From Rhizobium leguminosarum bv. trifolii WSM1325 (GTDB lineage: Bacteria; Pseudomonadota; Alphaproteobacteria; Rhizobiales; Rhizobiaceae): a DNA stretch of 64,000 bases. The notes beneath the pieces are model-generated. The model was not told the DNA's origin. It did not search any database and saw nothing but the letters and a program-made list of their open reading frames with translations. The translations under genes were made by a program, and so were the position numbers. Location of the stretch: assembly GCA_000023185.1 (NCBI GenBank), contig CP001623.1:764925-828924 (forward strand), written 5' to 3'. Numbering within the stretch: the stretch's first letter is position 1; each line of letters starts with the position of its first letter. Of the stretch, positions 1 to 8,695 are shown one piece after another.

Positions 1-132
1 ACAGAGCAGAACGATCAAGAGGAACAGAGCCGCGAAGAAAGCGAGCTTGTCCGCCCACAGCATCGTCAGCCAGCGCCCGATCGGGCCGCTTGGTTTTTTC
101 TCGGCGAGGATTTGTGTGTCGGCCATCGTCAT
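1..132 (-). CDS. Oligopeptide-type ABC transporter permease, DppC-like (partial, N-terminus only)
   Basis: Only the first 42-44 codons lie in the window; the gene runs off the left edge. The start is ATG at 132 or at 126, directly after the stop of the DppB-like gene (136). The product has a short polar N-terminus and then a hydrophobic stretch from about residue 27 (FFAALFLLIVLLC), as in the first membrane helix of DppC/OppC permeases. Position after dppB supports the DppC assignment, which is inferred mainly from gene order. It would form the second half of the membrane channel. Confidence 0.65.
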   Translation of the reverse strand, partial: MTMADTQILAEKKPSGPIGRWLTMLWADKLAFFAALFLLIVLLC

Positions 133-135
133 CGC

Positions 136-1050
136 TCAATACCGGATGCGCGGATCGAGCAGCGCATAGGCGATGTCGATCAACAGGTTCATGATGAAGA
201 TCGCCAGTGCCGAGACCATGATGACGGCCAACACGACGGCGAAATCGCGAAGCAGGATGGAATCGATCATTAGCTTGCCGATTCCAGGAAAGCCAAACAC
301 CGTCTCGACGACGACGGCACCGTTCAAGATGGCGGCCGCCTGGTCGCCGATGACTGTGATCACCGGCAGCATGGCGTTGCGCAGTCCGTGAATGAAGATG
401 ATTGAGTTCGAGCGGACCCCCTTGGCGCGGGCCGTCTTCACATAGGCGGAAGACAGAACACTGATCATCGAGCCTCGGACCACCTGCAGGATCAGGCCGA
501 AAGGCCGGATGAACAGCACGCTGACCGGCAGGACCCAGTGCCAGAAAGTTCCCGTTCCCGATGTCGGCAGGACATGCAGTTTAACGGCGAAAATGACGAT
601 TGCCACGATGGCCAGCCAGAAATCCGGCGCCGCAGCGCCGATCAGCGAGAAGAAGGTGGCGAGACGGTCGAAGACGCCGCCGACGCGAAACGCCGCAAGC
701 GAACCGATGACGATCGCGGCGATCGTGACCAGCACCATGGTGATGGCAGCCAGCCAGAAGGTCCAGACGAAGGCCTCCAGCACGACATCCATGGCCGGAC
801 GGGCCTGCCGCAGTGACTGACCGAAATTGCCCTGGGCAAGATCCGAGACATAACGGCCGAACTGGATGATCAACGGATCGTTGAAACCGTTCATCTCACG
901 GAATTGCTGGCGCATTTCGGTGGTCGCATCGATCGGCAGATAGAGGTCGGTCGGATCGCCCGTCAGCCGGGACAGGAAGAACACGATGACGATAAGCACC
1001 ACGAGCGATACGCCACTGGCGATCGCGCGTTTGCCGATGAAACTCTTCAT
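136..1050 (-). CDS. Oligopeptide/dipeptide ABC transporter permease, DppB-like
   Basis: A 304-residue inner-membrane permease of the DppB/OppB family (BPD_transp_1). A first membrane segment lies near residues 10-28, followed by the family signature LTGDPTDLYLP, several further hydrophobic segments, and the cytoplasmic EAA-type loop containing YVKTARAKGV and HGLRNAMLPVIT, which contacts the ATPase. The ATG at 1050 is preceded by GGGAGGAGTGGC. It couples to the DppC-like gene at the left edge. No binding-protein gene precedes it: the upstream neighbour is an EamA exporter, so the binding protein must lie beyond the left edge or elsewhere. It is clearly paralogous to the permease at 50138-51058. 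Confidence 0.9.
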   Translation of the reverse strand: MKSFIGKRAIASGVSLVVLIVIVFFLSRLTGDPTDLYLPIDATTEMRQQFREMNGFNDPLIIQFGRYVSDLAQGNFGQSLRQARPAMDVVLEAFVWTFWLAAITMVLVTIAAIVIGSLAAFRVGGVFDRLATFFSLIGAAAPDFWLAIVAIVIFAVKLHVLPTSGTGTFWHWVLPVSVLFIRPFGLILQVVRGSMISVLSSAYVKTARAKGVRSNSIIFIHGLRNAMLPVITVIGDQAAAILNGAVVVETVFGFPGIGKLMIDSILLRDFAVVLAVIMVSALAIFIMNLLIDIAYALLDPRIRY

Positions 1051-1217
1051 GCCACTCCTCCCGAGTGAACCCCATGGGGTCGTGATGTCCGGTTTTTCGT
1101 CTTCGTTTGTGCTGCCTGTGATACCCCTCCGGCAACAGGCACGGCTCGACGACCAGTCGCCGTAACTGAAATATTAGTGCATCTAGAATTTTTGTGAACC
1201 CCAAAAATGATCGGGGC

Positions 1218-2084
1218 TTATCGCGGCGGCTTGCGTCGCCATGTCATGCCGCGGGTTCCAATAATGGCTGCGCCGAAGATCACAGCCGCGCCGATCCACG
1301 TCTGTACGGCTGGAACTTCCGCGAAAAATGAGAAGGCCATAAGGGCCACGACGGGCAGTCGGAGAAAGTCGAGCGGTGCCAGAACGCTTGCGGTCGCCAT
1401 ACTGAAGGCGCGCGTGATCAGCGTCATGTTGAGTGCGCCGAGTGCCCCTTGGAGGGCAAGCAGTCCGAGTTGGCTCCAGGTCGGCATCGACCAGACCGGC
1501 AGCATAACGATCAGGCCAAGCGGTACCGTCGCTATCAGATTCCATGCAACCAGCCGGTCGGCACTATCCCTCAATGCCATCCGCCGGAGCATCAATTGGC
1601 TGGCCGCCGTCAAGACCGCTCCTGCCAGCGCAAAAAGCAGCCATTGGTCGAAACCGGACGCTCCAGGGCGAATGATGATCATGACGCCGATAAAACCTGC
1701 GACAATGCCGGCCACGCTGGAGATGCCGACATGTTCCTTCAACACCAGCCACGCACCGAGAACGAGAAACATGGGCATGGTGAAATTGATCGCCGTGGCA
1801 TCGGCGAGTGGCGCGTGGGCAAAGGCGACGAACAAAGCAACCAGTGAGGCAAGCTTCAGACCCGCACGCACGACATGCAGAACACGATAGGGAGAGGATT
1901 TCAGGTCGACCCGCGACACGATCCAGGGCGTGACGACAAGAAGCCCGAAAAACGACCGGAAAAAGCCGATCATCAATGGATGCACCTCGCCGGGCAGCAA
2001 ACGCACAATGACTGCGTCGAAACTATTTAAAATGGAGGCAGCCACCATCAAGCAGACGGCAAGGCCTGTGCGACCAGGCTGCAT
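1218..2084 (-). CDS. EamA/DMT-family transporter
   Basis: A 288-residue inner-membrane protein of the drug/metabolite transporter superfamily, with about ten hydrophobic segments arranged as two EamA repeats. The N-terminal repeat contains GEVHPLMIGFFRSFFGLLVV, typical of the family. Members export amino acids, sugars or other metabolites; the substrate cannot be read from the sequence. The reading frame stays open upstream to 2159, but the ATG at 2084 (MQPGRTGL) has AGGAGA seven bases before it and begins right at the first membrane helix, so it is preferred. Transcription is probably separate from dppB, 167 bp downstream. Confidence 0.85.
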   Translation of the reverse strand: MQPGRTGLAVCLMVAASILNSFDAVIVRLLPGEVHPLMIGFFRSFFGLLVVTPWIVSRVDLKSSPYRVLHVVRAGLKLASLVALFVAFAHAPLADATAINFTMPMFLVLGAWLVLKEHVGISSVAGIVAGFIGVMIIIRPGASGFDQWLLFALAGAVLTAASQLMLRRMALRDSADRLVAWNLIATVPLGLIVMLPVWSMPTWSQLGLLALQGALGALNMTLITRAFSMATASVLAPLDFLRLPVVALMAFSFFAEVPAVQTWIGAAVIFGAAIIGTRGMTWRRKPPR

Positions 2085-2357
2085 CACGCTTCTCCTGACC
2101 AAACCAAGGTGAACCCCGCTATATCGGCCATTCGATACAGCTGCGCGTTGAACCGGCAATCCATTGGAAATAAAGCCTTCCTGGCGTGTCTGCTAATCTC
2201 CGGTCTCCCAACGGTTTGCCGCGGCTGAGACCGCTCGTTCTTGCCAGGGGCCGGCAGCATCCATTATCTCCGGCGCGGATTAACGGCTTTATCTCAATCC
2301 ATCGGCCGCCGTCCACACTGACAGAGCGCACTGCTGACGGGGCCGCCCTCGCCCCCG

Positions 2358-2639
2358 CTAGTGGATCACTCCGTTCGTTTTCGCCCGGTTCGAGAACTGG
2401 TGGACGAGCATGATGCCCTGCTCAAGGAGTAACTCGGCTGCCTGCAGATCGCGCGGCGTGAGATCGCCGGATAGACCGCGAATCGTATTGGCGACGCAGA
2501 TGGAGTTGGCGACGAAGCGGGCGTCGCCCTCCCCTTCCGCCTCCTCGGCCGTTGCTTCCAAGGCGTCGGCGACGGTGTCGAGCAGGCTCGAGCGTTCGAC
2601 GAGCGTCATGTCGTTCAGGGTTTTGGAAATGCCGTTCAT
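2358..2639 (-). CDS. Conserved hypothetical protein, 93 residues
   Basis: I do not recognise this acidic, probably helical protein (MNGISKTLNDMTLVERSSLL..., with the cluster ATAEEAEGEGD). The frame is open to an ATG at 2816 that overlaps the NUDIX stop. I chose the ATG at 2639 because it has CGAGGAG before it, and because codon third positions are about 90% G/C after 2639 but only around 60% between 2640 and 2816. No signal peptide or membrane segment is visible. A 152-residue, translationally coupled form starting at 2816 cannot be excluded. Confidence 0.55.
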   Translation of the reverse strand: MNGISKTLNDMTLVERSSLLDTVADALEATAEEAEGEGDARFVANSICVANTIRGLSGDLTPRDLQAAELLLEQGIMLVHQFSNRAKTNGVIH

Positions 2640-2812
2640 GATTGTCTCCTCGCGTGTGCTCAAGGCGGATCGCAGCTCCGTTTTCTCGATTTCAGTGACG
2701 TGGCGGTGACTGTCAGATAGGATGGTTGTTTTCAGAAGCAACTCATGGCTGCCGCGCACCTCACGCATGAGTGAAGCGAGATCGGACGGCTCAATCAATA
2801 ATTTCGGGCCGA

Positions 2813-3277
2813 TCATTCAAGATGCGTCAGTAGGTCGGCAAGCATCGGTCGCTGCCCTTTCAACAGCTTTATGGCTGCGTCGCGCGGGGAAAACCACCCG
2901 GCGCGATCGACCTCCGGAAAGCTCTTTACCCGGCCTGACCGTGGTGGCCATTCCATTTCAAACTCGGAACTCTGTATCGCATTCACGTCCAGTACCGGAT
3001 CGGCTTCGATCGACCACGCGACAACCATCTTTCCGCCAGGTTGTCGGTATTCGCCCAACGGTGTGAACCTGCCATCGACTGCTACACCCAACTCTTCGGC
3101 AGTTTCCCTTATTGCCGCCGCGAGCTCATCTTCTCCAGGTTCGATCAACCCCTTCGGGATCGACCACGCAGCCTCGTCTTTCCTAGCCCAGAAAGGACCG
3201 CCCGGATGGACGAGAAGCACTTCGATGTCCCTGGAAACACGCCGGTATAGCAGAAGTCCGGCGCTGCGGATTGCCAT
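2813..3277 (-). CDS. NUDIX hydrolase
   Basis: A 154-residue cytosolic NUDIX-fold pyrophosphohydrolase. Residues 43-65 match the NUDIX box (G-x5-E-x7-RE-x2-EE-x-G): GLIEPGEDELAAAI then RETAEELGV, which provides the Mg2+-binding glutamates. The N-terminal segment SAGLLLYRR, followed by VLLVHPGGPFW and AWSIPKG, resembles the Ap4A/dNTP hydrolase subgroup, but the substrate is not determinable. AGGAGG lies about 12 bases upstream of the ATG. It sits 24 bp after a small CxxC protein and is probably cotranscribed with it. Confidence 0.88.
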   Translation of the reverse strand: MAIRSAGLLLYRRVSRDIEVLLVHPGGPFWARKDEAAWSIPKGLIEPGEDELAAAIRETAEELGVAVDGRFTPLGEYRQPGGKMVVAWSIEADPVLDVNAIQSSEFEMEWPPRSGRVKSFPEVDRAGWFSPRDAAIKLLKGQRPMLADLLTHLE

Positions 3278-3301
3278 CGCCTTGTGCCCTCCTTGTGTCG
3301 A

Positions 3302-3469
3302 TCACGAGGCCAGGCATTCCTCACAGATGCCGCAGCCGTCATCGTCCATCCACTGACGCCGGCGCTTGCAGCAAAGGCAAGCAGCACTGTCGGGTTGTTC
3401 CTTCAAGTCTTCCGGAGGAATGATCTCGATCGTCGTGTCGAATAGAGTGTCGGCCACAAGCTCCGCCAT
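3302..3469 (-). CDS. Small CxxC-type (zinc-ribbon-like) protein, 55 residues
   Basis: Manual translation from the ATG at 3469 gives 55 residues with an acidic N-terminal half (MAELVADTLFDTTIEIIPPE) and two cysteine pairs in the C-terminal half: CLCC at residues 31-34 and CGIC-EEC at residues 46-52, separated by a basic then acidic loop (KRRRQWMDDD). This is the spacing expected for one bound zinc. GGAGCAACGAG precedes the start. The gene ends 24 bp before the NUDIX gene on the same strand, so the two probably form an operon. I do not recognise a named family; the function is unknown. Confidence 0.6.
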   Translation of the reverse strand: MAELVADTLFDTTIEIIPPEDLKEQPDSAACLCCKRRRQWMDDDGCGICEECLAS

Positions 3470-3704
3470 CTCGTTGCTCCATTAGTCTGTTCTAAATAAG
3501 ATAGGAACGGCGATCGATACCGGCAAGCTCTCGACGACGTCAGGCGGTGCAATGAAAGGGTCAACTTCGACGCCGGTCGGAGCGGCAAATGCCATGCCGA
3601 ACCACATTCGGCGATCTCAGCATCGAACGCTGGGCCTTCTTGCGACACGTGATATAGTTAAATTTCGGTCGTCCACCTGGACGATGCGACAAAGGAATTA
3701 TTCC

Positions 3705-4385
3705 ATGGGAGACCAGAAACGCCCGCTGCAACCAGGAGAAACTGCCCCAGCCTTCGCACTCGCCACGGCCAACTTCGACGGAACCGTCTCTTTCGCCGAC
3801 TTGAGCGGTCGCCCGTTCGTAATCGGGTTCTTTCGCGGGCTGCACTGCCCGTTCTGCCGGCGCCAGCTCGAACAGCTTGCCGGCGTACAGCCGACCCTGC
3901 GCGCTGCCGGGGTGGAGACCGTGGCCGTTATCAACACGCCGGTGGAACGTGCCCGGCTGTATTTCCGCCACCGGCCGACGCCAATAACGCTTCTGTGTGA
4001 CCCGGACTGCCGCACGCATCGAGCCTACGGTGTGCCGCATGGCGAGTTCCTGCCCGAAGGGAGCTGCGAGCAGCCCGAATGGCCCTATGGCGCAACGATG
4101 GCGCAGTTCCTGGCGGCACGCATCAACCCCACGGGCGAGCTGCCGGAACCGCTGCACCCGATGGAAGCCAACACGATACTCAACGCCAAGGACGGCTTCG
4201 AGCTCGACGAAGCCGACAATGCGATCTTCGCGAACCACGCTACCCAGCTCGTCGGGCACTTCCTGGTCAATGCGAATGGCACCATCGGCTGGAGCCAAAT
4301 CGAGGCGCTCGACGGACCGAACAGTCTCTCGATCTTCCCGACCGCGGCGGAGATCATCGCCGCCGCTGGTAGCCTTGGACGCTGA
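3705..4385 (+). CDS. Peroxiredoxin-like (AhpC/TSA-type, thioredoxin fold) protein
   Basis: A 226-residue cytosolic protein with a thioredoxin fold. The opening LQPGETAPAFALA and the segment FVIGFFRGLHCPFCRRQLEQL are typical of peroxiredoxin-like redoxins; the likely redox pair is Cys48 and Cys51 (CPFC). Near the C-terminus GHFLVNANGTIGWSQIE matches the conserved strand of AhpC-type proteins. It presumably reduces a peroxide or disulfide. The frame opens at 3552, but the ATG at 3705 has AAAGGA upstream and starts at the recognisable domain. It diverges from the CxxC-protein operon and appears monocistronic. Confidence 0.8.
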   Translation: MGDQKRPLQPGETAPAFALATANFDGTVSFADLSGRPFVIGFFRGLHCPFCRRQLEQLAGVQPTLRAAGVETVAVINTPVERARLYFRHRPTPITLLCDPDCRTHRAYGVPHGEFLPEGSCEQPEWPYGATMAQFLAARINPTGELPEPLHPMEANTILNAKDGFELDEADNAIFANHATQLVGHFLVNANGTIGWSQIEALDGPNSLSIFPTAAEIIAAAGSLGR

Positions 4386-4439
4386 CCTGCCGCGAACCGT
4401 CGGCATGTTGCGTTCCGCCGGTCCGGAAAAATCATCACG

Positions 4440-5510
4440 TTAGACGGACCTCAACCGCTTTTCGGTTTTTGCGTCGAACAGATGCAGTTTGCTAAGGTCT
4501 GGGGCAATGACGATCTGATCACCGGCGCGCAGATCAAGGCGTTCTCTTACCGTCGCAACGAGGTGATCGGCGCCAAACTTCGTGGTTATCTGGATCTCAG
4601 CACCGGTAGGCTCAACGAGGACGACCTCAGCGGCAACTGGACCGTGTCCGATTGTGAGATGTTCGGGGCGAATGCCGTAGATAAGCTGCGCGCCGCGTTC
4701 CAATGACGCCGCTTCCGGCAGCGGCAGCCTCCCTCCGCCGTCCGCGATCAACTCCAGTGGCCCCGAAGGGCTGACCTGGCCTCGAACAAGGTTCATCGCC
4801 GGCGAACCGACGAAGCCCGCCACGAAAAGGTTTGCAGGCCGGTCGTAGAGATCGAGCGGCGAGCCTATCTGCTCGACGAAGCCGTCCCGCATCACAACAA
4901 TCCGATCGGCCATCGTCATGGCCTCGATCTGATCGTGGGTGACGTAAATGGTCGTTGTCTTCAGTCGCTGATGCAGCTGTTTGATTTCCGAACGCATCTG
5001 CACCCGCAGCTTTGCGTCCAGGTTCGACAATGGTTCGTCAAACAGGAAGACCTGCGGATTTCTGACGATGGCACGGCCCATCGCCACACGTTGGCGTTGG
5101 CCACCCGACAAATTTTTCGGATATCTGTCGAGCAGATGCTCGAGCCCCAGAATTTCAGCGGCTGCTCGAACACGCTGCCTGGTCTGTTCCTTGGGTGCTT
5201 TGGCCAGCTTCAGCGAAAAACCCATATTCGCCTCGACTGTCAGGTGGGGGTAGAGCGCATAGGACTGGAAAACCATTGCGATATCGCGTTCTTTTGGCGC
5301 GACATTGTTTACGACCTTGCTGCCGATCGAAATCCGACCAGCCGAAATCTCTTCGAGGCCGGCGATCATCCGCAACAATGTCGACTTCCCGCACCCGGAC
5401 GGACCGACCAGGATAACGAATTCGCCGTCTTGGATATCAATATCCACACCATGCAGAACTTCGAAGTGACCGTAGCTCTTGCGGGCATTCGCCACACTTA
5501 CTGACGCCAT
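4440..5510 (-). CDS. Sugar ABC transporter ATP-binding protein, UgpC/MsmK type
   Basis: A 356-residue ATPase of the carbohydrate uptake-1 family. Walker A GPSGCGKST is at residues 36-44, signature LSGGQ at 134-138 and Walker B FLFDEP at about 155-160, followed by a TOBE-type C-terminal domain (QIGSPLDLYDRPANLFVAGFVGSPAMN). The ATG at 5510 is chosen over the longer frame because GGAGAAAG precedes it and the domain begins there. It is the last gene of the minus-strand operon starting at 12647 and would energise the two sugar permeases at 7838-9612. It lies 67 bp after the GatZ-like gene. Confidence 0.92.
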   Translation of the reverse strand: MASVSVANARKSYGHFEVLHGVDIDIQDGEFVILVGPSGCGKSTLLRMIAGLEEISAGRISIGSKVVNNVAPKERDIAMVFQSYALYPHLTVEANMGFSLKLAKAPKEQTRQRVRAAAEILGLEHLLDRYPKNLSGGQRQRVAMGRAIVRNPQVFLFDEPLSNLDAKLRVQMRSEIKQLHQRLKTTTIYVTHDQIEAMTMADRIVVMRDGFVEQIGSPLDLYDRPANLFVAGFVGSPAMNLVRGQVSPSGPLELIADGGGRLPLPEAASLERGAQLIYGIRPEHLTIGHGPVAAEVVLVEPTGAEIQITTKFGADHLVATVRERLDLRAGDQIVIAPDLSKLHLFDAKTEKRLRSV

Positions 5511-5577
5511 AACTTTCTCCGGCTGAATATTGATATCCTCGGGACGCAGCCGCTCGTCTGATACGGCTGTCGATTGC

Positions 5578-6876
5578 TCATCGGCTTGCCGTGGCGGCTG
5601 AATAAGGCGCCAATGCCGCGTCGACCGCAGCAAGGCAGAGCTCGCGGGCCTTCGGAGCGACCCGCTTTGAGACCACGTTAGAATATAGTCGGCCGAGATA
5701 TTGGCTGATCAGAGTTTCGGGAATTTCATCAGGAAGCCGGCTGAACAATTCGCCGACTGCGGCGGATGCTCGAGGATCCGGCCAGTAATAGCGAATTCGA
5801 TCACTATAGCTGAAATGCCGCTGCAGTCGCTGCTCATCGGGACTGCCGCCATAGTGGCCCGCCCAGCTTGCCGGTTGCTCAACCATGATTTTTTCCATGG
5901 TCGTCACCAGTCCTGTTCGTGGCGTCTTCCCTGCAAGTAGATCAGCGATCGCATCGAGACCGTACAGCGCTTCGCGCAGCGCGAAAGTCAGCCCCGGCCC
6001 GACCTTGAGGATTGCAAAGCCGCTGTCAACGAGAGCAGACAAGGCTTCGGCCGGTTGGTAGTCGGTGGAATGTGCTTCGAAAACCAAGTCCGGCATGTCG
6101 TCCAGCGAACCAATGAGGCTCTTGGCCCGTTCGGGCTTGTAGAGCGCCACGTCCGTGTTGCCAAATTCCACGCCCGGCTGAACCACGATCCCAATGACCC
6201 GCTCCATCGCCGACGCCAAACCTGCTTCGGCAAACGACGCCCGGTGAACCGCCAGGGTTTTCATCGCCGCATCGGCTCGGGTAATTTCGATTTCTTCGAG
6301 TGCGTGCGTTGCGCCACCTGGAGGCGGCACCTCGGTTCCGATGATATAGACCGGCGGACGGCGGCCTGAACGAAGAGCGGCCTCCTCAGCGGCCTTTGCC
6401 AATCGAGTGGCCCGCGCCGCAGTCAATTCGTCATCGAGGGCCGCTGGTTCACCGGCACAGCCCATCGACGTGTCCAGGTGAATCTTTTCAAACCCTGCCT
6501 CGACATAGGCCGTCACCATAGCTGCGGCGCGCAGCATTGCCTCCTCGGCCGCCAATTTTCTCCACGGGTTGGGACCGAGGTGATCGCCTCCCAGGATGAT
6601 GCATTCGGCTGGAAAATCAGTTGCTGCGGCGATGTCCTCGATGAACCGGCGAAAGTCTGCCGGCGTCATCGCCGTATAGCCGCCCTCCTGATTGACCTGA
6701 TTGCAGGTGGCTTCGATGAGAACCGCCCGGTGCTCCATGCCGGCACGCCGAAGGGCTGCCTCAATGACCAGCGGATGAGCCGAGCAGACCGAAGTGACGC
6801 CGTGTGGAAAAGGCAAGTTTCGGACACCGAAAAACTTTCGCAACGCGATCTGCCGGTTCTCTTCGATCGACGTCAT
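5578..6876 (-). CDS. D-tagatose-bisphosphate aldolase, class II, non-catalytic subunit (GatZ/AgaZ family)
   Basis: A 432-residue TIM-barrel protein of the GatZ/KbaZ(AgaZ) family; HGVTSVCSAHPLVIEAALRRA, CNQVNQEGGYTAMTP and GGDHLGPNPW are characteristic. In enterobacteria this protein supports GatY/KbaY, which cleaves tagatose-1,6-bisphosphate in galactitol and N-acetylgalactosamine catabolism. No GatY/AgaY partner is present in this window, so it may act with a subunit encoded elsewhere or have activity of its own. The start codon overlaps the AgaS-like stop (ATGA). Its place beside AgaS and a sugar kinase fits an amino-sugar pathway. Confidence 0.9.
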   Translation of the reverse strand: MTSIEENRQIALRKFFGVRNLPFPHGVTSVCSAHPLVIEAALRRAGMEHRAVLIEATCNQVNQEGGYTAMTPADFRRFIEDIAAATDFPAECIILGGDHLGPNPWRKLAAEEAMLRAAAMVTAYVEAGFEKIHLDTSMGCAGEPAALDDELTAARATRLAKAAEEAALRSGRRPPVYIIGTEVPPPGGATHALEEIEITRADAAMKTLAVHRASFAEAGLASAMERVIGIVVQPGVEFGNTDVALYKPERAKSLIGSLDDMPDLVFEAHSTDYQPAEALSALVDSGFAILKVGPGLTFALREALYGLDAIADLLAGKTPRTGLVTTMEKIMVEQPASWAGHYGGSPDEQRLQRHFSYSDRIRYYWPDPRASAAVGELFSRLPDEIPETLISQYLGRLYSNVVSKRVAPKARELCLAAVDAALAPYSAATASR

Positions 6877-7826
6877 GCGAGCGTCACGACCTTCGTCAGG
6901 TGACGGGGAGAGACCGTGTCGATTTGCCGAGCCTGCGCGGCCCGTTCGCCGAGGACCTGCAGCGCCGGAAGGACAACGAGACCCGCAAGCGACAGATCGA
7001 CATCGACGGCGAGTTCCAGATCGCCTGGACCACCCACGCCGATGACGACTGCGCCTTTTTCTCTCAGTTCTCCCACCAGTTTCGTCTCCGCTTCCCTCTG
7101 GTCGGAGCTGTACAGCATGACCGCAACCGTCTTCCCGTCAACGAGGCTGATCGGCCCATGCCGGTATTCCAGCGGGTGGAAGGCCTGGGTCATGATCTGG
7201 CTCATTTCCATGAGCTTGAGCGCTCCCTCCAGGGCGACGCCGAAGAGCGGCCCGCCACCGAGAAAGACGAAGTGCGACCGGTCGGCGATAATTCCAGGAA
7301 GTGCGGCATCGAGAGCGCTTGCGAGCTGGCGGGCGGAATTCACGACAGAGGCAGGAACCTTCTGCCCGATCATCTGCAAACCGAGGAGGACCATGAGGCT
7401 CGCCGATACCGTCATGACGATCCCTTCGTCCGGATGGGTTTCGGCTGCGATCATCCGATCGCAATTTTTCGCCAGAGAGCTTTTCGGTTCGACGGTTATC
7501 GCCGTCACGAAGGCGCCGGCGGCGCGGCTTGCCTTTGCTGCGGCGACTGTCTCTGTCGTCTCGCCGCTCCGGGAAAGTGCGACGACGTGCGTGTTGCGCC
7601 ACTCCGGCCAGAAAGCCGACGGCCGGTTTTGCCATTCGGCACCGGGCACCGCGATTGCCTTGCGTCCGGCCATATTGGCATAGGCTGCCAGCGAGAGTGC
7701 AAGATTGAAGGATGTGCCGCAGCCGACGAAAACGAGCAGCTCCGCCCTATCGACAGCTGAATTCGAGCCGATCGCCTTCTCCCAGTAGGGAAATTGCTCG
7801 AAAATGACTTTTTCGGTCGTGTTCAT
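6873..7826 (-). CDS. SIS-domain aldose-ketose isomerase/deaminase, AgaS-like
   Basis: A 317-residue protein with two sugar-isomerase (SIS) domains. FVGCGTSFNLALSLAAYAN near residue 33 and ALSRSGETTET mark the first phosphosugar site; FVFLGGGPLFGVALEGALKLMEMS and AFHPLEYRHGP mark the second. This is the architecture of AgaS (galactosamine-6-phosphate deaminase/isomerase) and of the GlmS C-terminal half. The frame is open far upstream to 8414 through the permease gene, but the ATG at 7826 has GGAGAC before it and starts the family-length protein. It would convert an imported, phosphorylated amino sugar to a ketose phosphate. Confidence 0.88.
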   Translation of the reverse strand: MNTTEKVIFEQFPYWEKAIGSNSAVDRAELLVFVGCGTSFNLALSLAAYANMAGRKAIAVPGAEWQNRPSAFWPEWRNTHVVALSRSGETTETVAAAKASRAAGAFVTAITVEPKSSLAKNCDRMIAAETHPDEGIVMTVSASLMVLLGLQMIGQKVPASVVNSARQLASALDAALPGIIADRSHFVFLGGGPLFGVALEGALKLMEMSQIMTQAFHPLEYRHGPISLVDGKTVAVMLYSSDQREAETKLVGELREKGAVVIGVGGPGDLELAVDVDLSLAGLVVLPALQVLGERAAQARQIDTVSPRHLTKVVTLA

Positions 7827-7837
7827 GAAGTCTCCGA

Positions 7838-8695
7838 TTATTTGACTGAACCAGCCAACAGGCCGCTGACGAGGTAACGGTTGAGGAAAATGACGACGAG
7901 GGCGGGGATGACGATGGCGATCGAGCCGCTCGCTGTGATGAGCCCGTAGTCGATGAAGTTCTTCGTTACGAATTCCGGAATCAGAACCGTTAGCGGCTTC
8001 GTCGCCTGCGGCGAAAAAATGAGCGGTACGAGATACTGTCCCCAGGCACCCAGAAACGTAAGGATTGCCGCTGCCGTCAGACCCGGTCCAGCCAGCGGCA
8101 GGACGATATTGAAGAAGATGTAGAGCCGACCCGCTCCGTCGAGTTGCGCCGCTTCCTCCAGTGCGATCGGAAGAGCTTCGAACACGCTCCGCAACAGCCA
8201 GAGCGACAGGGGCAGGAAGGCCGAGACATAGATCAGCGAGACGCCCAGATAGGTATCGACGAGATGCAGCTTGATCATGATCTGATAGAGCGGGATCAAG
8301 ACGGCGTAGGCAGGAATGGCCAGGGTCGCGACGACAGCGACAAAAAGCGCTTTGCGGCCGGGAAACTGCAGCCTGGTGAACGCGTAAGCCCCAAGTGAGG
8401 ATATCGCGACGCAAAGCAGCGTAGCGGCGATCGATGTCACCACGCTATTGAGCAATGCGGCACGGAACTGTTTGAACACCTCCACACCCCCGATCCGGGC
8501 GATATTGATGCCGAGCAGCCGCGAGTAGTGATCGAGCGTAAAGTGCTGCGGAAAGAAGTTGATCGGTCGGGTCGAAAAGTCTTCGCTGGGCGTAACCGAA
8601 CTCGCGATGGTCCAGTAGATCGGCCCCAGAGACCAGATCAACAGGACGACGACACCGGTCCAAATCATCATTCGATAGGCAATAGTGGATCTCAT
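7838..8695 (-). CDS. Sugar ABC transporter permease, MalG/UgpE type
   Basis: A 285-residue inner-membrane permease with about six hydrophobic segments. An N-terminal helix (residues 11-30) precedes a periplasmic loop, and the ATPase-contact loop EALPIALEEAAQLDGAGR lies near residues 173-190, the EAA motif of the MalG family. The ATG overlaps the stop of the preceding permease by one base (TGATG), indicating translational coupling. It pairs with the MalF-type permease to form the channel of the amino-sugar importer. Confidence 0.92.
   Translation of the reverse strand: MRSTIAYRMMIWTGVVVLLIWSLGPIYWTIASSVTPSEDFSTRPINFFPQHFTLDHYSRLLGINIARIGGVEVFKQFRAALLNSVVTSIAATLLCVAISSLGAYAFTRLQFPGRKALFVAVVATLAIPAYAVLIPLYQIMIKLHLVDTYLGVSLIYVSAFLPLSLWLLRSVFEALPIALEEAAQLDGAGRLYIFFNIVLPLAGPGLTAAAILTFLGAWGQYLVPLIFSPQATKPLTVLIPEFVTKNFIDYGLITASGSIAIVIPALVVIFLNRYLVSGLLAGSVK

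Noticed and set aside
3561..4406. Long open frame (281 codons) on the minus strand opposite the peroxiredoxin-like gene
   Set aside because: It is a high-GC antisense shadow with no family features and no ribosome-binding site; the plus-strand gene has clear motifs.
7827..8414. N-terminal extension of the AgaS-like frame to 8414
   Set aside because: It would overlap most of the permease gene; the ATG at 7826 has a good ribosome-binding site and family-length product.
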